In this document: positions 9,336 to 17,983 of the stretch, one piece after another | Layout: every line of letters begins with the position of its first letter | How positions within the stretch are numbered: the first letter of the stretch is position 1 | Source: DASSBG01 sp035699085 | Lineage (GTDB): Bacteria; Pseudomonadota; Gammaproteobacteria; Xanthomonadales; Rhodanobacteraceae | Assembly (NCBI GenBank): GCA_035699085.1 | Contig: DASSBG010000028.1 | Location: 186,001-250,000, forward strand | Length of the DNA stretch: 64,000 nt | Direction of reading: 5' to 3' | Program-made: the position numbers and the translations under genes | Notes under the pieces: model-generated | Told to the model about the DNA's origin: nothing | Databases searched by the model: none | Seen by the model: only the letters and a program-made list of their open reading frames with translations

Positions 9336-9365
9336 TTTGACACCATGACGTCAAAACGTTACGGC
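9336..9365 (+). promoter_or_regulatory. Promoter/operator candidate of the RHH/RelE pair
   Basis: A perfect -35 hexamer TTGACA (9337-9342) is followed 17 bases later by a weak -10 (TACGGC). The -35 lies in an inverted repeat TTTGAC-N8-GTCAAA (9336-9355) that contains the palindrome TGACGTCA (9346-9353). Ribbon-helix-helix antitoxins usually bind such sites and repress their own operon. Confidence 0.5.
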
Positions 9366-9391
9366 GTGCTTCCCAGAGGGAGCCACCCATC

Positions 9392-9625
9392 ATGAACAAG
9401 CCTGCGACGCGGTCCACGATCTACTTTGACCCGGATATCCATCGAGCCCTGCGCCTCAAGGCGGCTTCCACCCACCGCTCGGTATCCGACATCGTAAACG
9501 AGACACTGCGCGACGGATTGCGTGCAGACAACGAAGACTTGGAGGCCTTCGAGCAGCGCGTCGCGGAACCGGTGATCACCTACGAAGCGCTGCTCAAGGA
9601 CCTGAAAGCGCATGGGAAGCTATGA
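9392..9625 (+). CDS. Ribbon-helix-helix antitoxin (CopG type)
   Basis: A 77-residue protein whose N-terminal half (STIYFDPDIHRALRLKAA followed by SVSDIVNETL) is a clear ribbon-helix-helix DNA-binding domain. The C-terminal half, rich in Glu and Leu, would wrap the toxin. It overlaps the following RelE/ParE-like gene by 14 bp. An AGAGGGAGCC ribosome binding site lies upstream. It probably binds the inverted repeat before it and neutralises the downstream toxin. Confidence 0.88.
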   Translation: MNKPATRSTIYFDPDIHRALRLKAASTHRSVSDIVNETLRDGLRADNEDLEAFEQRVAEPVITYEALLKDLKAHGKL

Positions 9626-9875
9626 GATCGTCTTCCGACGGTCGGTCAAGAGCGATTTGCGCCAGATTCCAAACCACGATGTCGCACGAATCCTGGAGCG
9701 CATCGCCGCACTGTCTGACGATCCTCGCCCCCCGGGTAACGAAAAGCTCTCGGCCCAGGAACGCTACCGCCTGCGACAGGGCAACTATCGCATCCCGTAC
9801 GAAATCGAGGAGCAGAAACTGGTGATTGTGGTGGTGAAGATCGGCCACCGGCGAGAGGTGTACCGTCGCCGTTGA
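9612..9875 (+). CDS. RelE/ParE-superfamily toxin
   Basis: An 87-residue toxin of the RelE fold: the start YEIVFRRSVKSDLRQIP, the central LSAQERYRLRQGNYRIPYEI and the end LVIVVVKIGHRREVYRRR match this family closely. Arg and Tyr residues in the last two strands are the expected catalytic set of the mRNA-cleaving RelE branch, as opposed to ParE gyrase poisons. It overlaps the antitoxin gene by 14 bp. With the AbrB/PIN pair it flanks the YadGH exporter genes. Confidence 0.9.
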   Translation: MGSYEIVFRRSVKSDLRQIPNHDVARILERIAALSDDPRPPGNEKLSAQERYRLRQGNYRIPYEIEEQKLVIVVVKIGHRREVYRRR

Positions 9876-9917
9876 AGGCAGATTCCCGGATCGCGTTGCT
9901 CGCAAAGGATTGTGCCA

Positions 9918-10853
9918 TCAGCCGCCTGGGAAGTGCACCACCTGGCTGTAGTACAGCTCGCCGACGAAGCGTTTGGCGCCCTTGCCTTGTTCCAGGCGAT
10001 CCCAGACCGCATCAAGCTTCGCGGTCGGCCGCATCGCCTGGATCTCGTCCAGCGTCTTGCCGTCGTTGATCAGCTTGCGCACGCTGTCGCGCATTGAGGC
10101 CAGCATGTCGCGGTAGCGCTTCAGCGTGGCCTTGTCGGCCACCGCGCCGTGCCCCGGGATCACGACGGTCTCGTCGTCCATCATTTCGAGGAGACGGTCG
10201 ATGTCGTCGATGCTGCCACCGACGCTGCCGCCTGCGTTGACGTCGATGTACGGGTACATGCCGTTGAAGAACAGATCGCCGGTGGCGATGACGTTGGCCT
10301 GCTCGAATACCACGACGGAATCGCCGTCGGTGTGTCCCGGGGGCAGATGCACCACGCGCACGGTCTCGCCGTCCAGGTGCAGCGTGAGCTGCCGTGCATA
10401 TGTGATGTCGGGCAGGTCGCCGGCCGGGACCGGCAGCGGCCGCTTCTCGCCAAACGCGGGCCGCTGCACGCGCGTGAGCCCGTCACGCACCCGGTCGTGC
10501 GCGATCACCGTGGCGCCCGCCGCGCGCAAGGCGCCGTTCCCGTCGGTATGGTCGCTGTGATAGTGGGTGTCGATGACAAACTTCGGCGCGCTGGCACCGA
10601 TCGACTTCAGCCTGGCGAGGATCGCCGGCACGAACGGCTTGAAGGAAGCGTCCACCAGCAACGTCCCGTCCTTGCCGAGCAAGGCCACCTGGTTGCCGCC
10701 GGCGGCGTGCAGGTACCAGACGTGCGGCGCCACCTGCTTCGCCGTCACCGTCGGCTGTTCCGAGTGCGCGGCAGGCGCCGCGCTGGCCGGGCCGCAGAGA
10801 ACGCCGGCGGCCACCGCCAGCACCATGAAGCCAATCATCCGTCGCATGCGCAT
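9918..10853 (-). CDS. Periplasmic metallo-beta-lactamase-fold hydrolase
   Basis: A 311-residue secreted enzyme. The N-terminus is a Sec signal peptide (cleavage near PASAAPA). The MBL zinc motif is intact: THYHSDHTDGN supplies HxHxDH, PPGHTDGDS the next His, ATGDLFFNG the bridging Asp and VIPGHG the last His. The ATG at 10853 follows a GGAG ribosome binding site. It is closest in layout to the secreted MBL hydrolases of unknown substrate found in proteobacteria. It lies 109 bp downstream of the FTR1 gene on the same strand and may be co-transcribed, but no iron-related function is implied by its residues. Confidence 0.88.
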   Translation of the reverse strand: MRMRRMIGFMVLAVAAGVLCGPASAAPAAHSEQPTVTAKQVAPHVWYLHAAGGNQVALLGKDGTLLVDASFKPFVPAILARLKSIGASAPKFVIDTHYHSDHTDGNGALRAAGATVIAHDRVRDGLTRVQRPAFGEKRPLPVPAGDLPDITYARQLTLHLDGETVRVVHLPPGHTDGDSVVVFEQANVIATGDLFFNGMYPYIDVNAGGSVGGSIDDIDRLLEMMDDETVVIPGHGAVADKATLKRYRDMLASMRDSVRKLINDGKTLDEIQAMRPTAKLDAVWDRLEQGKGAKRFVGELYYSQVVHFPGG

Positions 10854-10962
10854 CTCGGGTGCTCCGGTCACGGTCGCGTCGCCGCGGAGGCTCATGTTCG
10901 GCCCGGAGCCGGCAGGCGGCAAGTGCCGGGGCTGCACGCAAGGCGCCGGTGCCGGCCCGCCC

Positions 10963-11811
10963 TCAGCCTGCCATCTCGGCGCCGGCGGTGACGGCCGCCG
11001 CGCGTGGCCGGGAGGCCTTGCCGCCGCCAAACAGCCGCATGCCCACAACCAGCAGTGCGACGACGGTGGCGTAGAAGGCGAGCTGGATGCCCGAGGGCTG
11101 GGCGTCGTAACCAATCAGGATGTGCAGGATCTTGCCCAGCAGCGAGCCGTCGCTCAGCAGCCAGGAGCTGTCCCAGATCTGGCTGCCCCACTGAGGCAGG
11201 ATATTGGCCTGCACCAGATAGCGCGCGCCGCTCGAAGCGAGGCCGGCCGCCAGCAACACCAACATCCAGTTGGTGGCGGTGAAGAAATGGCGAATCGGGA
11301 TGCGCAACAGGCCGAAATAAAGCGCGAAACCAACCGCAGTGCCGCCCGCGATGCCGAGGGCAAGGCCGCTGACCAGGCCGTCGGCGCCACCGGCCAGCAT
11401 GCCGGTGAGAAACAGCACGATCTCGGAACCCTCGCGCAGCACCGCCAGCGCGACCACCGCCAACAGCATGGTCAGCGAACTGGCGCCGGTCTGAACGGCG
11501 CCGCCGACGCTCTTCATGTGCTGCGCCATTTCGCGGCCGTGGCTCGACATCCAGATGACGTGCCAGCCGATCATCAGCACCGCCGCGAACAACACCGCGG
11601 CGTTGAAAAGCTCTTGGCCGACGCCGCTGACAGCCCCTGCGATGGCACCGGCGAAGGCCGCGACAACGATGGCCCCGAGCACGCCCAGGCCCACGCCACC
11701 GCCGATGAACCAGGCACGGCGGGCGACGCCGCGGGTGGCGGCGGCGACGATGGTGACGATCAGCGCGGCCTCCAGGACCTCGCGAAACACCAGCAGTGCG
11801 ATGCCCCACAT
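10963..11811 (-). CDS. FTR1-family high-affinity iron permease
   Basis: A 282-residue integral membrane protein with seven hydrophobic stretches. Both FTR1/EfeU iron-binding signatures are intact: REVLE at residues 10-14 and REGSE at 126-130. This family imports Fe(III), usually after oxidation of Fe(II) by a partner in the periplasm. The start lies 6 bp after the cupredoxin gene, so the two are co-transcribed; that cupredoxin resembles FtrB of the FtrABCD systems, making this the FtrC-like permease. The P19-type FtrA and polyferredoxin FtrD are not present in the window. Iron repression through the upstream Fur-like site is likely. Confidence 0.93.
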   Translation of the reverse strand: MWGIALLVFREVLEAALIVTIVAAATRGVARRAWFIGGGVGLGVLGAIVVAAFAGAIAGAVSGVGQELFNAAVLFAAVLMIGWHVIWMSSHGREMAQHMKSVGGAVQTGASSLTMLLAVVALAVLREGSEIVLFLTGMLAGGADGLVSGLALGIAGGTAVGFALYFGLLRIPIRHFFTATNWMLVLLAAGLASSGARYLVQANILPQWGSQIWDSSWLLSDGSLLGKILHILIGYDAQPSGIQLAFYATVVALLVVGMRLFGGGKASRPRAAAVTAGAEMAG

Positions 11812-11816
11812 GACGA

Positions 11817-12143
11817 CTACTCCGCGACCAGGGTGCCTTGGGCGGTGTCCTGGTGGAAATCGCCGAAGAATGTGTAGGTGCCGGCGTCCAGCGGGCCGAC
11901 GTAGATGGTGATGCTGCTGTTGGGCATGACGATCTTTTCGCGGTTGAAGTCGTTGCTCTCGAACTCCTCCGGCGTCGAATCCTTGTTCACCACCTTGAGC
12001 TTGATCTTCGTGTCGGCCGGCACCTTCAGCTCGGTTGGCTGGTAGCGGTGCTGCTGGATGGTGAGCACGTATTCGGGCACCTCGGCAGCCGCGGCCGCCA
12101 GCGGCATGCACAGGGCGAGGGAAAGCAGGACGGCGAGTTTCAT
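11817..12143 (-). CDS. Periplasmic cupredoxin-like iron-transport partner (FtrB-like)
   Basis: A 108-residue protein with a signal peptide (cleavage near AAAAEVP) and one cupredoxin domain. The segments VVNKDSTPEEFESNDFNREK and AGTYTFFGDFHQDTAQG are typical of the cupredoxins paired with FTR1 permeases (EfeO N-terminal domain or FtrB). Candidate metal ligands are the histidine in FGDFHQD and acidic residues in STPEEFES. It probably oxidises or delivers iron to the adjacent FTR1 permease. A Fur-box candidate lies 30 bp upstream of its start. Confidence 0.87.
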   Translation of the reverse strand: MKLAVLLSLALCMPLAAAAAEVPEYVLTIQQHRYQPTELKVPADTKIKLKVVNKDSTPEEFESNDFNREKIVMPNSSITIYVGPLDAGTYTFFGDFHQDTAQGTLVAE

Positions 12144-12172
12144 CAGACGCTCCGCAAAAACTGGATATAAAC

Positions 12173-12191
12173 AATAATGGTTCGCATTCAC
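12173..12191 (-). promoter_or_regulatory. Fur-box candidate upstream of the cupredoxin-FTR1 operon
   Basis: Read on the minus strand, the 19-mer GTGAATGCGAACCATTATT matches 13 of 19 positions of the Fur consensus GATAATGATAATCATTATC, including the AATG and CATTAT blocks. It lies 30 bp before the cupredoxin start. The match was counted by eye. Confidence 0.55.
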
Positions 12192-12408
12192 AGGCGCAAG
12201 TCGTGGTGCCGCGGCATTCAGCCCACAGTGTCCGTCGGCCCCGCCGCAGATGCCGTCCCGGCCGCCATGGGGTACGCGCCTGCGGCCGTGACGCGGGCGG
12301 CGGTTCGGGCTACGCCGCGCCCGGGACGCCAACCCCGCCCTGCGACACGCCTGCATCCGGCGGCTGCGGCGGGCGCGTCTTGCACCGCCGCGCCGCACGA
12401 GCCAGCGG

Positions 12409-12990
12409 TCAATGGCTGGTGCTTGCCGGCGGCTCGTAACGCAGGTTGTCGAGCAGCGGGGTGCTGGGCCGCTGGATGTGCAGGAAGCCGGAGCCCGCGA
12501 CCTGGTGGCAGGCGCTGCAGGCGGCCGACAAGCGATCAAAGGCGGCGGCGAACTTGGCCGGGTCCTTGCTCGCCAGCGCCTTCTGCACGCCCTTCACCGC
12601 CGGGTTCATTATCGAGGGCATCACCTCCGACAGCCTCTGCGGCTGCAACTCCGCCGCGTCGCCGTTGGTCTCCTCGATGCCGCGCAGCGCCTCGCCCAGT
12701 TCGCCGACCATGAAATAGGCAAGGTTCCAGTTCTTCGCCTGACCCGCCCACCACAGGCGATCATGGCGAATCTGCAGCTCCAGCATCTGCTGGCCCAGTT
12801 CCGGCGCCGGCACGCGCTTTTCCAATGCCGCGAGCTGCGCGCTGAGCTTCGCCACCTGCGCCTTCAGCTCGGCGTCCGTGGGTGTGGTGGCGGGCGATGC
12901 GGCCGGGGCGGCGCTGGCGAGCGCGACCCAGGAGGCGACCGAAGCCGCCAGCGTGGCCGCGGCGACGAATACGAGGATGCGCTGGGACAT
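12409..12990 (-). CDS. Secreted CxxCH (cytochrome c-like) protein
   Basis: A 193-residue exported protein with a signal peptide (cleavage near ASAAPA), a helical region rich in Ala, Leu and Gln (residues 38-75), and a C-terminal single haem-binding motif CSACH (residues 158-162) followed by QVAGSGFLHI. It resembles mono-haem cytochromes of the helical-bundle type, but no named family is certain. It is on the same strand as the cupredoxin-FTR1 pair, 265 bp upstream, with a weaker Fur-like site before it. A role in electron transfer during ferroxidation is an inference from position only. The ATG at 12990 has weak ribosome binding sequence (TTGGAG). Confidence 0.75.
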   Translation of the reverse strand: MSQRILVFVAAATLAASVASWVALASAAPAASPATTPTDAELKAQVAKLSAQLAALEKRVPAPELGQQMLELQIRHDRLWWAGQAKNWNLAYFMVGELGEALRGIEETNGDAAELQPQRLSEVMPSIMNPAVKGVQKALASKDPAKFAAAFDRLSAACSACHQVAGSGFLHIQRPSTPLLDNLRYEPPASTSH

Positions 12991-13005
12991 GCCTTGACTC
13001 CAATT

Positions 13006-13024
13006 GAGAATGTATCTTGTTCGC
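13006..13024 (-). promoter_or_regulatory. Weak Fur-box candidate upstream of the CxxCH gene
   Basis: The minus-strand 19-mer GCGAACAAGATACATTCTC matches 11 of 19 Fur consensus positions, with CATTCTC close to the CATTATC half. It is 16-34 bp before the start codon. Weaker than the site at 12173-12191. Confidence 0.3.
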
Positions 13025-13137
13025 GCAGCATGCCGCCGCGCCGGCGCCAGCGCAAGCCGGCGCGCACCAAGCAGCCGATGGTGTGCGTGCAGCCCGGTTA
13101 TCATCCACGGTCGGTTCCATTGCAGCGCGGGTTACCC

Positions 13138-13938
13138 ATGTCCGAACGCATTGCCAGCAGTCGTCGCGGCGCCGTCGCGACCCTCACGCTCGACCGCCCG
13201 CGCCAGCACAACGCGTTCGACGCCGCGCTGGTCGCCGACCTGACGGCCGAACTGGACCGCCTGGCACGCGACCCCGAGCTGCGCGCGCTGGTCCTGACCG
13301 GCAGCGGCGCGACGTTTTCCGCCGGCGCCGACCTGGACTGGATGCGCGGCATGGCCCGCGCCAGCGAAGCCGCCAACCGCGAGGATGCGCTGCGCCTCGC
13401 CACCCTGCTGCGTTCGCTCACCAGGTTTCCGCGGCCGACCATTGCCCGCGTCAATGGCTCGGCCTATGGCGGCGGCGTCGGCCTCATCGCCTGCTGCGAC
13501 ATTGCCATTGGCCTCGACAGCGCCAAGTTCGCGCTCTCGGAGGTCAGGCTCGGCCTGGTGCCGGCCACGATAGCGCCCTACGTGATCGCCGCCATCGGCG
13601 CCCGCCAGGCGCGGCGCCTGTTCCTCAGCGCCGAGATCATCGACGGTGCCGAGGCCGCCCGCATCGGCCTGCTGCACCGCTGCGTCCAGACCGACGCACT
13701 GGACGACGCGGTCGACCGCCAGCTGCATTTCCTCGCCAAGGGCGGGCCGCTGGCGCAGGGCGAAGCCAAGCGCCTGGCGCTCCGTGGCGGCGGGCTGGCC
13801 GCGGCGGACGCCGAGGCGATCGACGCAGCAAACGCGGATCTCATCGCGCGCCTGCGCGTGTCGGCGGAAGGTCAGGAGGGCCTGACCGCCTTCCTCGACA
13901 AGCGCCGACCAGACTGGAGCGGGAGCGAAACGCCGTGA
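13138..13938 (+). CDS. liuC: Methylglutaconyl-CoA hydratase (enoyl-CoA hydratase family)
   Basis: A 266-residue crotonase-fold enzyme. Position in the cluster indicates hydration of 3-methylglutaconyl-CoA to HMG-CoA. The oxyanion-hole segments are FSAGADLDWMRGM and ARVNGSAYGGGVGLIACCDIAI, and the catalytic-glutamate region is FALSEVRLGLVPATIAPYV, which matches the LiuC/methylglutaconyl hydratase branch. The ATG at 13138 is preceded by GCGGGTTACC and starts the typical N-terminus; much longer upstream frames cover the divergent CxxCH gene and are spurious. It overlaps the first cupin gene by 4 bp (GTGA), the first of four coupled junctions through liuE. Confidence 0.9.
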   Translation: MSERIASSRRGAVATLTLDRPRQHNAFDAALVADLTAELDRLARDPELRALVLTGSGATFSAGADLDWMRGMARASEAANREDALRLATLLRSLTRFPRPTIARVNGSAYGGGVGLIACCDIAIGLDSAKFALSEVRLGLVPATIAPYVIAAIGARQARRLFLSAEIIDGAEAARIGLLHRCVQTDALDDAVDRQLHFLAKGGPLAQGEAKRLALRGGGLAAADAEAIDAANADLIARLRVSAEGQEGLTAFLDKRRPDWSGSETP

Positions 13939-14468
13939 GCGCGGCCAGACCGCCGGTCCTCAACGTTGATGACGCACCGTTCACGGAGCTGGCCGAGCTC
14001 TCGCGCATGCGTGGTTCGAGCCTTCCCGACGCACGCTACGGTGGCCGCATCGCGCCTCTGGGCCTCCTGCTTGGCGCGCGCAAACTCGGCTACAACCTCA
14101 CGGTGATCGCGCCCGGCAAGCGCGCCTTTCCCTTCCACAACCACCGCGTCAACGAGGAGATGTTCCTGGTGCTGGAAGGCCGCGGGCATGTACGCATTGG
14201 CGAGCGGCGGCTTCCGATCCGTCCCGGCGATTTCATCGCCTGCCCTGCCGGCGGCGGCGAGACGGCGCACCAGCTGGTCAACGACAGCGACGCGGAGCTG
14301 AAGGTGCTGGCGGTCAGCGGTAACCAGACGCCGGAAATCTGCGAGTATCCGGACTCGGGCAAGTTCAGCGTGCTGGCCGAATTCGACAATGACGCCGGCG
14401 GCCGGCCGCATGTCTTCGCCCACATCGGCCGCACGCATGAGTCGCACGACTACTGGGAGGACGAATGA
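13935..14468 (+). CDS. Cupin-domain protein 1 (within the leucine cluster)
   Basis: A 177-residue single-domain cupin starting at a GTG that overlaps the liuC stop. The two cupin motifs are visible: PFHNHRVNEEMFLVLEGRG (metal-ligand His, His, Glu) and PAGGGETAHQLVND (His). The C-terminus (EICEYPDSGKFSVL and THESHDYWEDE) recurs in the next gene, so the pair arose by tandem duplication. Coupling to liuC and liuD suggests a role connected with leucine catabolism, but none is known to me. It could be a small-molecule oxygenase, isomerase or ligand-binding protein. Confidence 0.82.
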   Translation: MSAARPPVLNVDDAPFTELAELSRMRGSSLPDARYGGRIAPLGLLLGARKLGYNLTVIAPGKRAFPFHNHRVNEEMFLVLEGRGHVRIGERRLPIRPGDFIACPAGGGETAHQLVNDSDAELKVLAVSGNQTPEICEYPDSGKFSVLAEFDNDAGGRPHVFAHIGRTHESHDYWEDE

Positions 14469-14985
14469 GCCAGCCCACGCCCATCCTCAACCTCGACGCG
14501 CCTGAAATCCGCACGCCCGAGCAGGCCGAGCAGCCCGGCCTGCCCTCGAGTGACGAGTACGACGTGCGTTGGGCCGACATCGGAAGCCGCATCGGCGCAC
14601 GCAAGCTGGGCTACAACCTCACCGTGGTGGCGCCAGGCAAGCGCAGCTGTCCCTTTCACAGCCACCACAACGACGAGGAGATGTTCTTCATTCTTGAGGG
14701 TCATGGCGAGCTGCGCTACGGCGACGCGCGCTGCCCGCTGAGGCCCGGCGACGTCGTCGCCTGCCCGCCCGGCGGCCCGGAAACGGCCCACCAGATCATC
14801 AACACCGGCAGCATCGAGATGCGCTACCTGGCGCTGAGCACGATGGCGGCGGTGGAACTCTGCGAGTACCCGGACTCCGGCAAGTTCGGTGCCTTTGCGG
14901 GCGGCACGCCCGAAACCGCCGGGGGCGCGCGCTTCCGCCACATCGGCAAACCGGCCGACCAACACGACTACTGGGAAGGCGAATA

Positions 14986-14986
<1 letters not shown>
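14465..14986 (+). CDS. Cupin-domain protein 2 (paralogue of the preceding gene)
   Basis: A 173-residue cupin, a diverged duplicate of cupin 1: the stretches ARKLGYNLTV, LCEYPDSGKFG and HDYWE are shared. Metal-site motifs are PFHSHHNDEEMFFILEGHG and PPGGPETAHQIIN. Its ATG overlaps the previous stop by 4 bp and its stop overlaps the liuD start, so it is translated as part of the same mRNA. Function unknown; the two proteins might form a heteromer. Confidence 0.82.
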
Positions 14987-16982
<1,996 letters not shown>

Positions 16983-16986
<4 letters not shown>

Positions 16987-17912
16987 GCAGCACCGGCGCC
17001 GACCACGTGCGCATCGTCGAGGTCGGCGCGCGCGACGGCCTGCAGAACGAGAAGACGCCGCTGCCGACCCGAACCAAGGTGGCGCTGATCGACCGGCTGT
17101 CGGCAACCGGGTTGCAGACCATCGAGGCGACCAGTTTCGTCAGCCCGAAATGGATTCCGCAGCTGGCCGACGCCGCCGAGGTCTTCACCGCCATCCGCAA
17201 GGCGCCGGGCGTCAGCTACCCGGTGCTGGTGCCGAACATGCAGGGCTACGAGCGCGCGCGCGAAGTCGGTGCGACCGACATCGCCGTGTTCACGGCCGCC
17301 AGCGAAGCCTTCAACCGGCGCAACATCAACGCCAGCATCGACGAGTCGCTTGAGCGCTTTCGCCCGGTGATGGAACGGGCAAACAGCGACGGCGTGCGCG
17401 TGCGCGGCTACGTGTCGACGGTGCTGGGCTGCCCCTACCAGGGCGAGGTGCCGGTGACCGACGTGGTGCGCGTGGCCGAGCGCCTGCACGCGCTGGGCTG
17501 CCACGAAGTCTCGCTCGGCGACACCATCGGCATCGGCACGCCGGTGAAGGCGCGCGCGATGCTGCATGCAGTGGCGGACGCGGTGCCGATGTCGGCGCTG
17601 GCGGTGCATTTCCACGACACCTTCGGCCAGGCACTGGCAAACATCCTCGCCTGCCTGGAGGAAGGCGTGCGGGTGGTCGACAGCGCCGTCGGCGGCACCG
17701 GCGGTTGCCCCTACGCGCGTGGCGCCACCGGCAACGTCGCCAGCGAGGACGTTGTGTACATGCTCGACGGCATGGGCGTTCGCACCGGCGTTGACCTTTC
17801 GGCGCTGGTCGACACGGCGCTGTGGCTCTCGGCCCAGCTGGATCGTCCCACCTCGGGCAGCGTCAGCCGCGTGCGAGCTGCCGCGCATCCTCGGCGCCGG
17901 CGGCACCAGTGA
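16983..17912 (+). CDS. liuE: Hydroxymethylglutaryl-CoA lyase
   Basis: A 309-residue HMG-CoA lyase of the DRE-TIM family, cleaving HMG-CoA to acetoacetate and acetyl-CoA, the last specific step of leucine degradation. The start VEVGARDGLQNEKTPLPT supplies the metal-binding Asp and catalytic Arg. HFHDTFGQALAN gives the metal-ligand histidines, and GGTGGCPYARGATGNVASEDV carries the catalytic cysteine loop. The C-terminal tail is short and basic. Its ATG overlaps the liuD stop by 4 bp, so it closes the coupled run liuC-cupin-cupin-liuD-liuE. Confidence 0.94.
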
Positions 17913-17983
17913 ACGCGGCGGCCCGGTGCGGCGGTGCTATGATCGAGCCACCGTCGGTGAACCAGCGAGGGGTTCGAAGACGC

